A program made the translations under genes and the position numbers. Under the pieces are notes generated by a model. The model searched no databases. It worked only from the letters and a program-made list of their open reading frames with translations, and was not told where the DNA came from. A DNA stretch of 28,918 nt from CAZTTG01 sp964615935 (GTDB lineage Bacteria > Planctomycetota > UBA1135 > GCA-002686595), in contig CAZTTG010000082.1 of NCBI GenBank assembly GCA_964615935.1, positions 1-28,918 of the forward strand, given 5' to 3'. This document shows, in pieces, positions 1 through 8,703 of the stretch; within the stretch, counting starts at the first letter, position 1; each line of letters opens with the position of its first letter.

Positions 1-95
1 CATCAGCCCGGCTCAATTCGGAAGAAAGTCCCGCGCTCACCTGCGGAAAGTGAGCCACCATCACGCCACTCGTCGAGCCACCTGCCGGGAAATGG
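1..95 (+). other. Left edge: open frame upstream of the first gene, with TGA at 51-53
   Basis: The frame of the first gene is open from base 3 to 50, meets TGA at 51-53, then is open again from 54 into the gene. The 14 codons from 54 to 95 (reading ATITPLVEPPAGKW) look like coding sequence and run into the conserved-looking start of the downstream protein. No ATG and no convincing ribosome binding site lies in this frame, so the true 5' end is probably outside the window or disrupted. The 16 codons before the TGA have weaker G/C bias at third positions, so coding there is uncertain. Confidence 0.4.
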
Positions 96-1397
96 GTGCT
101 GCCCGAGGCGGTCAGCGCGACGCCGCTCTTCGGGGTGCTGACTCTGGGCGACTCCGAGTTCCTCGTGATGATCGACCGCGTCAAGACCGACGACGCGTTC
201 TATTGCCGGATCCACCTGGACCGGAACAGGGACCGGGACCTGACCAACGATCACCCCTTGGACGGCACAGCCCAGCGATTCGCGGGCCGGGACTACGCCC
301 TGGTCATGATCCCGGGCGAATGCGAGCTGGAGTACCGGCTCGGCGATCGCACGCTTCCCTACCGGCTGGAATTCTCGCTCCGCGGCCAGCAACTCGACGA
401 GTTCGACGAGGCCGAGATCGATCCGGAACGGCTCTCGCGCTTCGTGTACATCACCGCCCGTGCCCAATCCTGGTACGAGGGCGAGATCCAGCTGGACGGC
501 CACCGATACCGCCTGGCGCTCGGCGACCGCAACTGCAACGGCCTCTACTCCGACACCGCCCTCGTGGACGAAAACGTCATGTACGTCGGGCGGTACCCGC
601 TCTACGCCACCGGCGACTGGTTCTACGCGACGGAGGAGGATGAGCTCACCACGAAAGACGCCCTGGTCCTCGGCGACCACCTGATCATCGGTGAGCGCCT
701 CTTCGAGCTCGAGATCAGCGCTGCCGAGAGGCGGCTCACCCTCACGCCGCGAACCGATGGCCTCCTCCCCCTGGAACTGGATCCGGCGCCCGAGCGCCTG
801 CTGGCGAACACTCCCGGCTTCGAGCGCGTGGTCATGATGCTGAATCCCGGCGCGGAGGCCGAGCTGCCCCCCGGCAGCTACCGCCTCCTCCAGTACCGGC
901 TGGTACGGGAGGCCGAGGAGGGCGAGCGCTGGGTCCTCGAGGCCAAGGGCACGAAGGAGACCGCCTACGTCCAGCTCTCCGGGAGCGCCGGCTCCTGCAT
1001 GGAGTTCGCCGAGCCCTTCACCTCGGTGGCCGAGGTGCCCGAGAGGATGCTCGAGTGGGCGGAGCAGAACGAGGGAATCGAGCCCCGCCTGTACTTCAAT
1101 GTCGAGGGCCGCGCCGACGAGCTGGTGAGCCGACTCTCGCGCCTCTCCGGCACCGGAGGGGACATCCCCATGTCCACGGACAAGAAGGACCTCCCCCGCG
1201 AGCCGAGCTACGCGATCTACACGGTCTCGACGAACGGCGGCAAGCTGGTCAAGAAGAACAACTTCGAGTACGGCTGAGGCTTCGCCTGCTCGGTCGCATG
1301 GAGCGACCACGACAAGGACGTGGAGTACGTCGTGACCTGCGAGTACCAGGCCGGTCCCTTCGAGACCCGCATGGGGAAGAGCACGGTCAAGTTCTAG
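96..1397 (+). CDS. Uncharacterised protein with Asp/Asn-rich loops; in-frame TGA near the C-terminus
   Basis: I cannot assign a named family or function. Translated from GTG at 96 it gives 393 residues before TGA at 1275-1277, then 39 more same-frame codons to TAG at 1395-1397. Two acidic, calcium-loop-like segments are visible: DRNRDRDLTND near residues 42-52 and GDRNCNGLYSD near 143-153. The rest looks like beta-rich, globular sequence. The GTG start is only the first usable start after the TGA at 51-53. It has no ribosome binding site and no signal peptide, and coding-like sequence extends upstream, so the 5' end is unresolved. After the TGA, 37 of 39 codons end in G or C and the peptide (GFACSVAWSDHDKD...) is not low-complexity. 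The gene converges on an FG-GAP protein gene across a short hairpin. It could be a recoded gene, a recent pseudogene, or a base-call error. Confidence 0.75.
1275..1308 (+). other. In-frame TGA followed by a SECIS-like hairpin
   Basis: TGA at 1275-1277 interrupts the first gene. A perfect 6 bp stem follows: GGTCGC at 1292-1297, loop ATGGA, GCGACC at 1303-1308. The loop begins 20 nt after the TGA, within the spacing known for bacterial SECIS elements. However, the loop lacks a G in its first two positions, which the consensus calls for. The residue after the stop is Gly and a Cys lies four residues on. Hairpins are common in such GC-rich DNA, so this is suggestive only. Confidence 0.35.
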
Positions 1398-1404
1398 GCG
1401 ACGC

Positions 1405-1421
1405 GCCCCGCAGAGCGGGGC
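1405..1421. terminator. Hairpin between convergent genes
   Basis: GCCCCGC at 1405-1411, loop AGA, GCGGGGC at 1415-1421: a perfect 7 bp stem in the 31 bp gap between two converging stop codons. It can act in both directions. There is no T-tract, as is usual for the hairpins in this GC-rich window. Confidence 0.6.
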
Positions 1422-1428
1422 TCCACCA

Positions 1429-3684
1429 TCACCGCAGGATCGCCACCCGGTCCGTGCGGTAGACCTTCTCGATGGGCTTGCGCCGGCCGGGCCAGTCCGC
1501 GGTCACGCGCACCTTGCCCGAGAAGTCCCCCAGGCCGAAGTGCAGGATGCCCTCGTCCTGCGAGGTGGTGCCGCGACCCGCGGCGAGGTGGCGCAGCAGG
1601 ACGCGCGGCTCCTCCTCGATGGTCTCGACCCGCACCACCGCGCCCACCCCGAAGCGGTTCTTACCCGAGCCCTCGATGCGCAGGCGCAGCCAGTGGTTGT
1701 CGTTGCCGCGGTTGCGCAGGAAGCGCACTCCCGAGCCGGAGGCCACCACCAGGTCCAGGTCGCCGTCCCCGTCGTGGTCCAGCCAAGCCTGCCCCCAGCC
1801 GTTGAAGGCCGCCACCCCGGTGCGGAAGGTCACCGGAGCGTAGTGTCCGCTGCCGTCGTTCTGGTACAGGGCCGAGGGCACGCCCTCGTAGATGCAGGTG
1901 ATCGAGAGGTCCAGGTCGCCGTCGTTGTCGTAGTCCACCAGCGCCGGGTCCGAGTGGGTCTCCTGGAAGCGGATCCCCCGCGCGCGGCGCTCCTCGCTGA
2001 AGGCATAGCCGCCCTCGGCGCCGGTGCTCAGGTACAGCATCGACAGGTTCGAGAAGCCCTGGAACACGAAGCGCGGGTGGGCCAAGTTGGCGCAGAAGAG
2101 GTCCAGGTCGGCGTCCCCGTCGACGTCGCCCCAGGCCGAGCCGATGGTGTGTCCGAAGTAGGCGGAGTCCTCGGGCTGGCACACGCCCTCTAGCTCCAGC
2201 CCGGGCGCGGCGTCCTCGAAGCCCCCCTCTCCGTCGTTCTGGAAGAGGTAGTTCCGGTTCAGCCGGTAGTTGGAGACGTGGACGTCCTGGTCCCCGTCCT
2301 CGTCGTAGTCCGCGGCGGCCACCCCCCGGCCGCACATGGCGGACACGGCCAGGACTCCGCTCGCCTGTGACACGTCCTCGAAGGTCCCGTTGCCCCGGTT
2401 GCGCGCCAGGAGATCCGGGTGTCCCTGGGACATGGGGCTCTCGTAGGCGGCCAGGTAGAAGTCGAGGTGGCCGTCGCCGTCCATGTCGAAACAGGCGGCG
2501 CCCTCGGGGGTCGACTCCACCTTCAGGGCATCCAGCCCGGCCGCGGCGGTGACGTCCTCGAAGCGGAAGCGCCCCCGCTTCCCCCCGTTGCGCAACAGCT
2601 TCGGATGGGGCGCCGCCGGCAGGAGCAGGTCCAGATCCCCGTCGTCGTCGTAGTCGAAGAAGAGGGCCGAGGCGCCCCGGGCAGCGCCCCCCAGCTCCTC
2701 CGAGACGTCCTCGAAGCGCTTCCCCTTCTCGTTGCGCCAGAGCTGGCCCTGGAAGCACAGGTCGGGATCGCCGTCGTCGTCGAAGTCCCCCACGGCCACC
2801 CGCGAGCGCCGCAGCCCCGCCAGCCCCACCTCCTCGGTGGCGTCCTCGAAGACCGCTCCGGGCTCGGGCTCGCGATCGATCAGGGGGTTCTCCTCCCCGT
2901 CCAGCACCCCCGACAGCCAGCAGGCCAGCACCAGGTGGTTGTACTCGTGGTCGCTCTCGAGGTCGCAGCGCTCGCGCCTCTCCAGGTCCGGCTCCGCGCC
3001 GGGCTCGGGCTCCTCGTAGCCGCCCGCGCGGGCGCCCATCTCCCAGGCCAGCTCGAAGGCCTTGCGGGCCATCTCGATGGTCCGCTCCCCGCCCACCCCA
3101 GCGCGCACGTAGGCCTGCGAGCAGCGCTTCAGCACGTCGCGCTCCCAGACCAGGTTGCCCTGGGCCTGCGACGCGAGATCGTCGAACCAGGCCTCCAGCC
3201 GCTCGATCTCCCCGCGGTCGTCGAGCTTGAGCGCGGCCATCAGGAGGCGCGAGGCGGGCACCAGGGCGTGGTTGCCGTCGGGGAAGGCGTCGAAGAGCTC
3301 CCCCCAGGCCTTGCGGTTGAACTCCGGGTCCCAGTTCGCCCAGCAGTGCATGTAGATCGCGTTGACCACCTCGACCAGGGGAGCGCCGGCGCTGCCCAGG
3401 TTTCCCTTCAGGGGATGTCCGGACTCCTCGATCACCCGCAGGGCCGCCACGCACTCCGAGAACTCCCGCTTGCCGGCGCAGGCGATGGCCAGGTAGGCCC
3501 GGGCCACGGCCCGCTCCAGCTCGTCCTCGACCTGCTCCACCCGCGCCTGGGCCAGCTCCTGGAGCTCGGCCCACTTCTCGCCCTGCTTCAGCTCGGCGGC
3601 GCGCTGGTGGAAGTCGTCGTTGCCCGATGGAGCGAGCGCCGGGGCGGCGCACAACAGGATGGCGGCGAGCAGGATGGGCTTCAT
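1429..3684 (-). CDS. Secreted FG-GAP/VCBS repeat protein with C-terminal ASPIC/UnbV domain
   Basis: 751 residues. A signal peptide (MKPILLAAILLCAAPALA) is followed by an alpha-helical region to about residue 260 with TPR-like character. Seven Asp-rich VCBS/FG-GAP repeats then span roughly residues 300-645; examples are DFDDDGDPDLCF, DYDDDGDLDLLL, DMDGDGHLDFYL and DHDGDGDLDLVV. Such loops bind calcium in integrin-type beta-propellers. From about residue 660 an ASPIC/UnbV domain is recognisable (NHWLRLRIEG, GVGAVVRVE, HFGLGD). The family is extracellular and probably binds ligands or carbohydrates; no enzyme motif is visible. The start is the ATG that gives a clean signal peptide, with GGGAG just upstream. 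It ends in TGA, with a hairpin directly after it. Confidence 0.93.
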   Translation of the reverse strand: MKPILLAAILLCAAPALAPSGNDDFHQRAAELKQGEKWAELQELAQARVEQVEDELERAVARAYLAIACAGKREFSECVAALRVIEESGHPLKGNLGSAGAPLVEVVNAIYMHCWANWDPEFNRKAWGELFDAFPDGNHALVPASRLLMAALKLDDRGEIERLEAWFDDLASQAQGNLVWERDVLKRCSQAYVRAGVGGERTIEMARKAFELAWEMGARAGGYEEPEPGAEPDLERRERCDLESDHEYNHLVLACWLSGVLDGEENPLIDREPEPGAVFEDATEEVGLAGLRRSRVAVGDFDDDGDPDLCFQGQLWRNEKGKRFEDVSEELGGAARGASALFFDYDDDGDLDLLLPAAPHPKLLRNGGKRGRFRFEDVTAAAGLDALKVESTPEGAACFDMDGDGHLDFYLAAYESPMSQGHPDLLARNRGNGTFEDVSQASGVLAVSAMCGRGVAAADYDEDGDQDVHVSNYRLNRNYLFQNDGEGGFEDAAPGLELEGVCQPEDSAYFGHTIGSAWGDVDGDADLDLFCANLAHPRFVFQGFSNLSMLYLSTGAEGGYAFSEERRARGIRFQETHSDPALVDYDNDGDLDLSITCIYEGVPSALYQNDGSGHYAPVTFRTGVAAFNGWGQAWLDHDGDGDLDLVVASGSGVRFLRNRGNDNHWLRLRIEGSGKNRFGVGAVVRVETIEEEPRVLLRHLAAGRGTTSQDEGILHFGLGDFSGKVRVTADWPGRRKPIEKVYRTDRVAILR

Positions 3685-4343
3685 GGGCTCCCAGGCTAGT
3701 GCGGGACCGGGCCGCGGGCGAGCGCCCCCGCGCGTATCGGGAGCGGGGGCGGCCTCGGGCCCGCGGATCGCTGCTTCCGAGGGCGGTAAAGCGGACGATT
3801 CCGCCCGATGGAATGCAGTTTTCCGCCTTTAGTTTGGGCCCTTTTTTGGGGGTGACAGGACCCCGAAGATGCACTCCAATCGAGTCGTCGTTCCGCGCAA
3901 TCCCCGGGCCCATCGGGCAGTCTCCACGAGCTCCGAGAAGCCCCGTCCGGTCCCCGGCATGCGGCGGAGCTCGCTTCCCGGTGAAGCGCACGGATGGAAA
4001 GCCGCTCGATGCGATCGATGATCACCCGAAGGACGCGCGAGAGGATCGGCTCCACCTCGAGACCGATGCTCCGCCGAGCGTCCGCACGTGTGACGCGCTC
4101 GAGCGAGTGGTGGAAGAGGTCTCCGGTTTCCTCCGGGGCGGAGGGCCGGACTGGATCGTCAACCCGATCTACTTCGTGCCCCGGGCCGGGGACCTCCTCC
4201 ACCTCTCTCGATCCTACCCCGGGGCGGTAGGGAGTCGGGAGCGAATCCACCACCGGCGGCGGAGAACGCGCTACCCTTTCGCGGCCCCGCCGCGTCCCGA
4301 CGGACGGGGAGGTACACGCCCAGCCCTCACCCCGGATGCCGCC
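3685..4343. other. Gene-poor region between divergent genes
   Basis: About 660 bp separate the starts of the FG-GAP gene (-) and the DUF4091 gene (+). The region is less GC-rich around 3820-3870, with a T-run inside TTTAGTTTGGGCCC and the flanking bases, which is where regulatory sequence might be expected. I could not place a convincing promoter. Frames are open across it on both strands, but none has a start, ribosome binding site and protein-like composition together. The stretch at about 4150-4215 reads DWIVNPIYFVPRAGDLL in the frame of the downstream gene and could be a decayed fragment. Confidence 0.4.
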
Positions 4344-6017
4344 ATGATCCCCGCTCTCGGTCTCGCGATCCTCTCGATTTGCCCCGCGGCACAGGAGCAC
4401 CGACCGGGCGAGGCCGCGCCCGTCGATCGATGGTGGGTGGACTCCCTCAGCCAGCTCTCACGGGATGCGCCCTCGGGGGAGCTCCGGATCGAGGGACGGC
4501 TGGATGCCGCCCGCGGGGAGGTCGAGGCCATCCAGCTCGCGGTGCGCGCCCGGGCGCGGACCCGAGTCGAGGTCTCCGCCGAGCCCTTCGCCCCCGGCAT
4601 GACGGTGCGCGTCCGCGCGGTGGGCCGCGTCCCGATCGTGCACGGAACGCACCGCACCCCGATCGAGGAGCGGGTGGCCGAGCCGCCGATCCACCTGCCC
4701 GATCCGCTCTTCGAACGCCGCTGGCTGGAGCTCGAGCCCGAGCGGACCGAGACCTTCTGGCTGGACGTGCGCGTCCCCGCCGAAGCCGATCCCGGCGAGT
4801 ACGCGACGAGCGTCCGCGTCCTGGCCGACGAGGGGCCGACCGAGCTGCCTCTCCGGCTGCGGGTGCGCGCGGCCGCGGTGCCCTTCCAGGGGGCGCTGAG
4901 GGTGACCAACTGGTTCCGCGTGGATCCGGAGAGGATGGGCTTCGGCGAGACCGCGATCGGCAGCGAGGCCTGGTGGGATTGCGCCGAGGCCTGCTTCGAC
5001 TCGATGTGGGCCCATCGTCAGGACACCTTCTGGACGCCTCTGCGCGAGCCCTGGGTGCAGCCCCGCGTGATGGCCGGCGGGGAGCTCGTCTTCGACTTCT
5101 CCTTCCTGGAGCGCTGGGTGGAGTCCTTCTCGCGCCCGCGCGGGGGCCAGCGGCGGACCTGGATCGAGGGCCAGCCCGTCACCGCGCGCCAGGGTTACGA
5201 CGGCGAGCTCCGCGCCCGCGTGTGGCGGGTCGTCGAAGGCGAGGTCGAGCGCGTGGAGCTTCCGCCTTCGGATCCCGCGGCCGAGGAGGGCTACCGCCTG
5301 TTCCTCGGCGCGCTGCGCCACTTCCTGGCCGACCGCGGCTGGCTGGACCGCTTCCGCCTGCACATCGCCGACGAGCCGCACGGCCACCAGCTCGAGCCCT
5401 ACGGGGCCATCGCCGGCTACGTGCGCCGCTACGCCCCCGGGCTGGTGATCATGGAGGCGCTCGACGTGCACGGGGACTACGCCTTCTTCGAGGAGCACTG
5501 CGACGTCTGGGTCCCCCAGCTCGGCCGCTTCGGCGACTCCCTGCCGCGGCTGCGGGAGCGCCTCGAGGCGGGCCGCGAGGTCTGGTTCTACACCTGCCTC
5601 TTCCCCAACGGTCGCTACCCCAACCGCTTCGTCGACTACCCCCTGATCAAGACCCGCGTCCTGCCGTGGATCAGCCACCGATGGGGCTTCACCGGCTTCC
5701 TGCACTGGGGCTGGAACCACTGGCGTGGGGGCGATCCCTTCCGCGAGCTCGAGCCGCCCCACGGCACCTCCCGCCTGCCTCCCGGCGACGCCTGGATCGT
5801 CTATCCGGGCGAGCGCGGGGTGCTCGACTCGATCCGCCACGAGGCCTTCCGCGACGGGATCGAGGACTTCGAGCTCCTGGGCCTCCTCGCCGCCAGCGAT
5901 CCCGAGCGGGCGCGGGCCATCGCCGGGCGGGTGGTGCGGAGCTTCACCGACTTCGAGCGCGACCCGGCGACCTTCCGCGCCGCGCGCGCCGAGCTCCTGG
6001 AGGCGCTCGAGCGCTGA
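4344..6017 (+). CDS. Exported DUF4091 (glycoside-hydrolase-like) protein
   Basis: 557 residues from ATG at 4344. A short hydrophobic leader (MIPALGLAILSICPAAQ) suggests export. Residues about 30-180 look like an N-terminal beta-sandwich domain. The rest matches DUF4091 proteins, which are predicted TIM-barrel, glycoside-hydrolase-like folds. Visible hallmarks are HIADEPHGH with adjacent acidic residues D343/E344, the GFTGFLHWGWNHW block, and the C-terminal block YPG..GVLDSIRHEAFRDGIEDFELL. The substrate is unknown; a polysaccharide is the usual guess. The open frame runs far upstream of 4344, but that part has no coding character and the leader marks this start. No strong ribosome binding site is visible. 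It ends in TGA, followed after 4 nt by a very strong hairpin. Confidence 0.93.
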   Translation: MIPALGLAILSICPAAQEHRPGEAAPVDRWWVDSLSQLSRDAPSGELRIEGRLDAARGEVEAIQLAVRARARTRVEVSAEPFAPGMTVRVRAVGRVPIVHGTHRTPIEERVAEPPIHLPDPLFERRWLELEPERTETFWLDVRVPAEADPGEYATSVRVLADEGPTELPLRLRVRAAAVPFQGALRVTNWFRVDPERMGFGETAIGSEAWWDCAEACFDSMWAHRQDTFWTPLREPWVQPRVMAGGELVFDFSFLERWVESFSRPRGGQRRTWIEGQPVTARQGYDGELRARVWRVVEGEVERVELPPSDPAAEEGYRLFLGALRHFLADRGWLDRFRLHIADEPHGHQLEPYGAIAGYVRRYAPGLVIMEALDVHGDYAFFEEHCDVWVPQLGRFGDSLPRLRERLEAGREVWFYTCLFPNGRYPNRFVDYPLIKTRVLPWISHRWGFTGFLHWGWNHWRGGDPFRELEPPHGTSRLPPGDAWIVYPGERGVLDSIRHEAFRDGIEDFELLGLLAASDPERARAIAGRVVRSFTDFERDPATFRAARAELLEALER

Positions 6018-6021
6018 GCGA

Positions 6022-6049
6022 GCGGCGCGGGTTCGGGAACCCGCGCCGC
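6022..6049. terminator. 13 bp hairpin between convergent genes
   Basis: The arms 6022-6034 and 6037-6049 are perfectly complementary, with a 2 nt (effectively 4 nt) loop around GTTCGGGAAC. It lies 4 nt after the DUF4091 stop and 51 bp beyond the stop of the collagen-like gene, so it can serve both. Confidence 0.75.
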
Positions 6050-6100
6050 GCGATGCGCTCCGGTCGTGTCCTCCGGAGCGGTTGGCTTCGAGCGGACCGC

Positions 6101-8413
6101 CTACTCGATCTCGGTCAGCGGCCACCCCATGGCGGCGGCGAAGGTCTCGTTGGGCGTGTAGTCCGGATTGAGGATGCCCGTCTGCACCATGATGTCGCGC
6201 AGCTCCTGGGGGAGCTCGCTGGCGAAGGGCACGTCCCGGAACTCGGGGACGAAGGTCCTGTTCTCCTGGATGGGCTGATGGCCGCCGAAGCCCAGGCGAA
6301 CGCCGTTCACGAAGTAGTGGAGGCTCACGTCCGGCTGACCCCGGACGACGATCTGGCCGAGATCCTGAGACTCGACCCACAGGGAGGCGGGCGCTCCCAC
6401 GGCCGTCAGCTGCACGGTCAGGCCCTGGAGCTGCGTCACCATCTCGAAGTCCTCGGGCACCTCGATCACGGCGACCCCGCCCACCAGCTGAGAGGAGCCG
6501 CGGAAGTAGGTGCCGGACTCGTTGCCCTCCAGACACACGTAGCGAATCTCCTTGGTGGGGTCGGAGGGGTGGGGCTGGATGAAGCTCTTCTGTCCGGTCG
6601 AGCCGGTCGAGCCGTAGGAGATGACGCCCCAGCCGCTCGGCGACCAGGTCCGGCCTTCGATCCCGGCGTTCGTGCCGCTGGTGGAGTAGGCCTCGGCGCG
6701 AATGCCGTAGGTGACCCCCGTGGTCGCATCGTTGACCCCGAACACGCCCCGTCCGCTGGTAGAGCTGGTGGAGCCATAGAGGCCGTAGTTGGTGCCCGTG
6801 CTGCCGAGCGCGGTGCCCTTGACGCCGGTATTCTCGCCCGAGGCCAGGACACCGGTGTCATCGCCATCCGCCTGGATTCCGGCGGTGTGGGGTGAGCCCG
6901 CGGCCGCCACGACGTGGAGGTCGGCCGAAGGGCTGGTGCTCCCGACACCCACGTCCGTGGTCGTCCAGACGACGCCCGGACCATCGATCCACGAGCTGGT
7001 CCCGGCGGGACCGGTCGGGCCTTGCACGCCCTGCGGTCCGGTCGGACCCTGCGGACCGGTCGGGCCCGCGGGTCCCTGGGATCCGGTCGAGCCCTGCGGT
7101 CCGGTCGCGCCTTGCACGCCTTGCGATCCCTGGTCACCCGTCGGGCCTGCGGGGCCTTGGGCTCCTTGCGGACCCGTGCCGCCGGTCGCACCCGTCGGTC
7201 CTTGGTCGCCCGTCGGGCCTTGGGCTCCCGTAGGGCCTGAGGGACCTTGCGGACCCGTCGAACCCGTGTTGCCCGGAGGACCTTGTGTCCCGGTCGGGCC
7301 TTGCACGCCTTGCTGACCCTGTGCACCCGTCGGGCCGGCAGGACCTTGCGGGCCGGTCGTGCCCGCGGTGCCCTGGGCTCCCGTCGGACCGGTGGGACCC
7401 TGCGGGCCCGTCGAGCCCTGGGGGCCGGTGGCGCCAGAGGGACCGGGCGGACCGACCTCCTGCGCCGACTGCTGAACCGTGCCGTTGGGGAACATGATCC
7501 CCCCCGCCCGGCTGCGGATCATGCCGACCACGTCCAGGGCCGTCTGGGGCGCCGTCGTCCCGATGCCGACGTTGCCGGCGACGTCGATGAAGAACTCCTG
7601 GCTCAGGGGGAAGAGCGTTCCCAGGGCGGGTATCGATGAGGCGGAGATGCAGTGGGTGGGATTGACGTCGTCCTGCAAGCCAGGCGCGCACCAACCGGTC
7701 GAGGCCAGCGGACCCCCCGCGGTCGTGGAGCTGGTGGAGCTGACCGATGGCCCGCCTCCGGTGGCGGACTGCATCCCCCCGCCCGCACCGCTGGCCGAGG
7801 GCGGGGCGGGCAGCGTCCCCCAGGGCAACTCGAGGTCGACCCGGGTGAAGCTGGCGCTGCCGCGGTTGTGGTAGACGTCGTGACGGACCAGCTCCCCCTC
7901 CCGGACGAGCAGGTGCAGATCGGGATGACCGTCGCCGTCGTAGTCGATCCACTCGCCATAGAGGTCGTCACCGCCGTGTCTCAGGCCGGCGAGCTGGGTG
8001 ACGTCCTGAAAGGCCCCGCTCGCAGTGTTGCGATAGAGGCGACTGTGGCCATCCACCGACGCCACGTAGAGGTCGAGCCGGCCGTCGGAGTCGTAGTCCG
8101 TCCAGATGGCGAACTGGGAGAGCGGCAGCTTCTCGATGCCGACCCAGGAGGTCGCGTTCTCGAACGAGCCGTCTCCCGCGTTACGCAGCAGGAGCGCCTG
8201 ACCGCCTGGGGCGATCACGTACGCGTCGAGCAGGGAGTCCCCGTCGTAGTCACCCCAGTAGAAGCTGGACTCGACACCCGGTTGGTGGGCGGTGGACGTG
8301 ATCGCCGGGGGCGGTGAGGCCGATCCGGACTCCGTCCCTCCAGCCGACAGGACAGAGGGATGGACGAGCATCCCGATGACCGCACAAATCGCAATCGCTC
8401 CTGAACGACGCAT
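6101..8413 (-). CDS. Secreted FG-GAP propeller protein with a long collagen-like Gly-X-Y tract
   Basis: 770 residues. There is a signal peptide (ends HPSVLSA), then at least three VCBS/FG-GAP repeats in residues about 50-200 (DYDGDSLLDAYV, DYDSDGRLDLYV, DYDGDGHPDLHL), then a Ser/Gly-rich linker. Next comes a fibre-like motif (NVGIGTTAPQTALDV, GGIMFPNGTVQQSA). An uninterrupted collagen-like tract of 51 Gly-X-Y triplets fills residues 321-473, rich in GPQ, GPT and GAQ. After it the fibre motif returns (DVGVGSTSPSADLHV), with Gly/Thr/Ser-rich repeats. A beta-rich C-terminal domain contains PHPSDPTKEIRYVCLEG and GTYFRG. Bacterial collagen-like tracts form trimeric stalks, so a surface or secreted trimeric fibre with a propeller head is a reasonable inference. 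A strong ribosome binding site (GGAGAAGGAG) precedes the ATG. It ends in TAG. Confidence 0.93.
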   Translation of the reverse strand: MRRSGAIAICAVIGMLVHPSVLSAGGTESGSASPPPAITSTAHQPGVESSFYWGDYDGDSLLDAYVIAPGGQALLLRNAGDGSFENATSWVGIEKLPLSQFAIWTDYDSDGRLDLYVASVDGHSRLYRNTASGAFQDVTQLAGLRHGGDDLYGEWIDYDGDGHPDLHLLVREGELVRHDVYHNRGSASFTRVDLELPWGTLPAPPSASGAGGGMQSATGGGPSVSSTSSTTAGGPLASTGWCAPGLQDDVNPTHCISASSIPALGTLFPLSQEFFIDVAGNVGIGTTAPQTALDVVGMIRSRAGGIMFPNGTVQQSAQEVGPPGPSGATGPQGSTGPQGPTGPTGAQGTAGTTGPQGPAGPTGAQGQQGVQGPTGTQGPPGNTGSTGPQGPSGPTGAQGPTGDQGPTGATGGTGPQGAQGPAGPTGDQGSQGVQGATGPQGSTGSQGPAGPTGPQGPTGPQGVQGPTGPAGTSSWIDGPGVVWTTTDVGVGSTSPSADLHVVAAAGSPHTAGIQADGDDTGVLASGENTGVKGTALGSTGTNYGLYGSTSSTSGRGVFGVNDATTGVTYGIRAEAYSTSGTNAGIEGRTWSPSGWGVISYGSTGSTGQKSFIQPHPSDPTKEIRYVCLEGNESGTYFRGSSQLVGGVAVIEVPEDFEMVTQLQGLTVQLTAVGAPASLWVESQDLGQIVVRGQPDVSLHYFVNGVRLGFGGHQPIQENRTFVPEFRDVPFASELPQELRDIMVQTGILNPDYTPNETFAAAMGWPLTEIE
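6995..7453 (-). repeat. Collagen-like coding repeat, 51 Gly-X-Y triplets
   Basis: 459 bp of imperfect 9 bp-periodic DNA encodes consecutive Gly-X-Y triplets without interruption (from GPPGPSGAT to GPTGPAGTS). Repeated units such as GGTCCGCAGGGTCC-like blocks recur, so replication slippage and length variation between strains are likely. Confidence 0.95.
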
Positions 8414-8642
8414 GTCTCCTTCTCCTCGATGAATCCCTGGCCGCCACCGCGTCCGCCAGGACGCGATGGATCTCCCGACCCTGTTCGGTGTGCTCGGAAG
8501 GCCGCTCGCGCGCGCCGAAAGCGCGCCGCTGAGCCGGGCTTCCTCCTCCTCGCGGCGACCGCTCGCCGATCCCTGAGCTGTGGGACGCTAGCTGAATCCG
8601 ACCCTCCTTCTCCCTTGCTCTCTCCTCCGCTCCCGTGCGAGC
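8414..8642 (-). other. Leader region of the collagen-like gene
   Basis: About 230 bp between the terminator of the upstream gene and the ATG at 8413 hold no supported gene. A hairpin lies at 8510-8526 (GCGCGC stem, CGAAA loop on the plus strand). A purine-rich ribosome binding site lies directly before the ATG. I see no convincing promoter hexamers. Confidence 0.4.
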
Positions 8643-8698
8643 GGTGGTCGCCGCTCCCCGTCTCCCGGCCGAGAGCCGGCGGGGCCAGCGGGACCACC
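8643..8698 (-). terminator. Nested hairpin after the Cys-rich secreted protein gene
   Basis: The outer arms GGTGGTC (8643-8649) and GACCACC (8692-8698) enclose CCCCG/CGGGG (8656-8660/8680-8684) and an inner CCGG/CCGG pair. The structure begins 5 nt after the TAG stop at 8704-8706. Confidence 0.55.
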
Positions 8699-8703
8699 CC
8701 GGT

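Noticed and set aside
3..1310. A 435-codon minus-strand frame opposite the first gene
   Set aside because: Its composition (Leu/Gly/Val/Glu/Arg-rich, no motif) is that of an antisense shadow. The plus frame has Asp/Asn loops and balanced composition. It would remove the in-frame TGA problem, so it was considered with care, but it has no signal peptide or homology that I recognise.
6995..7453. CRISPR-like short repeats
   Set aside because: The 9 bp periodicity encodes Gly-X-Y triplets in frame with an exported protein; there are no conserved repeats with unique spacers.
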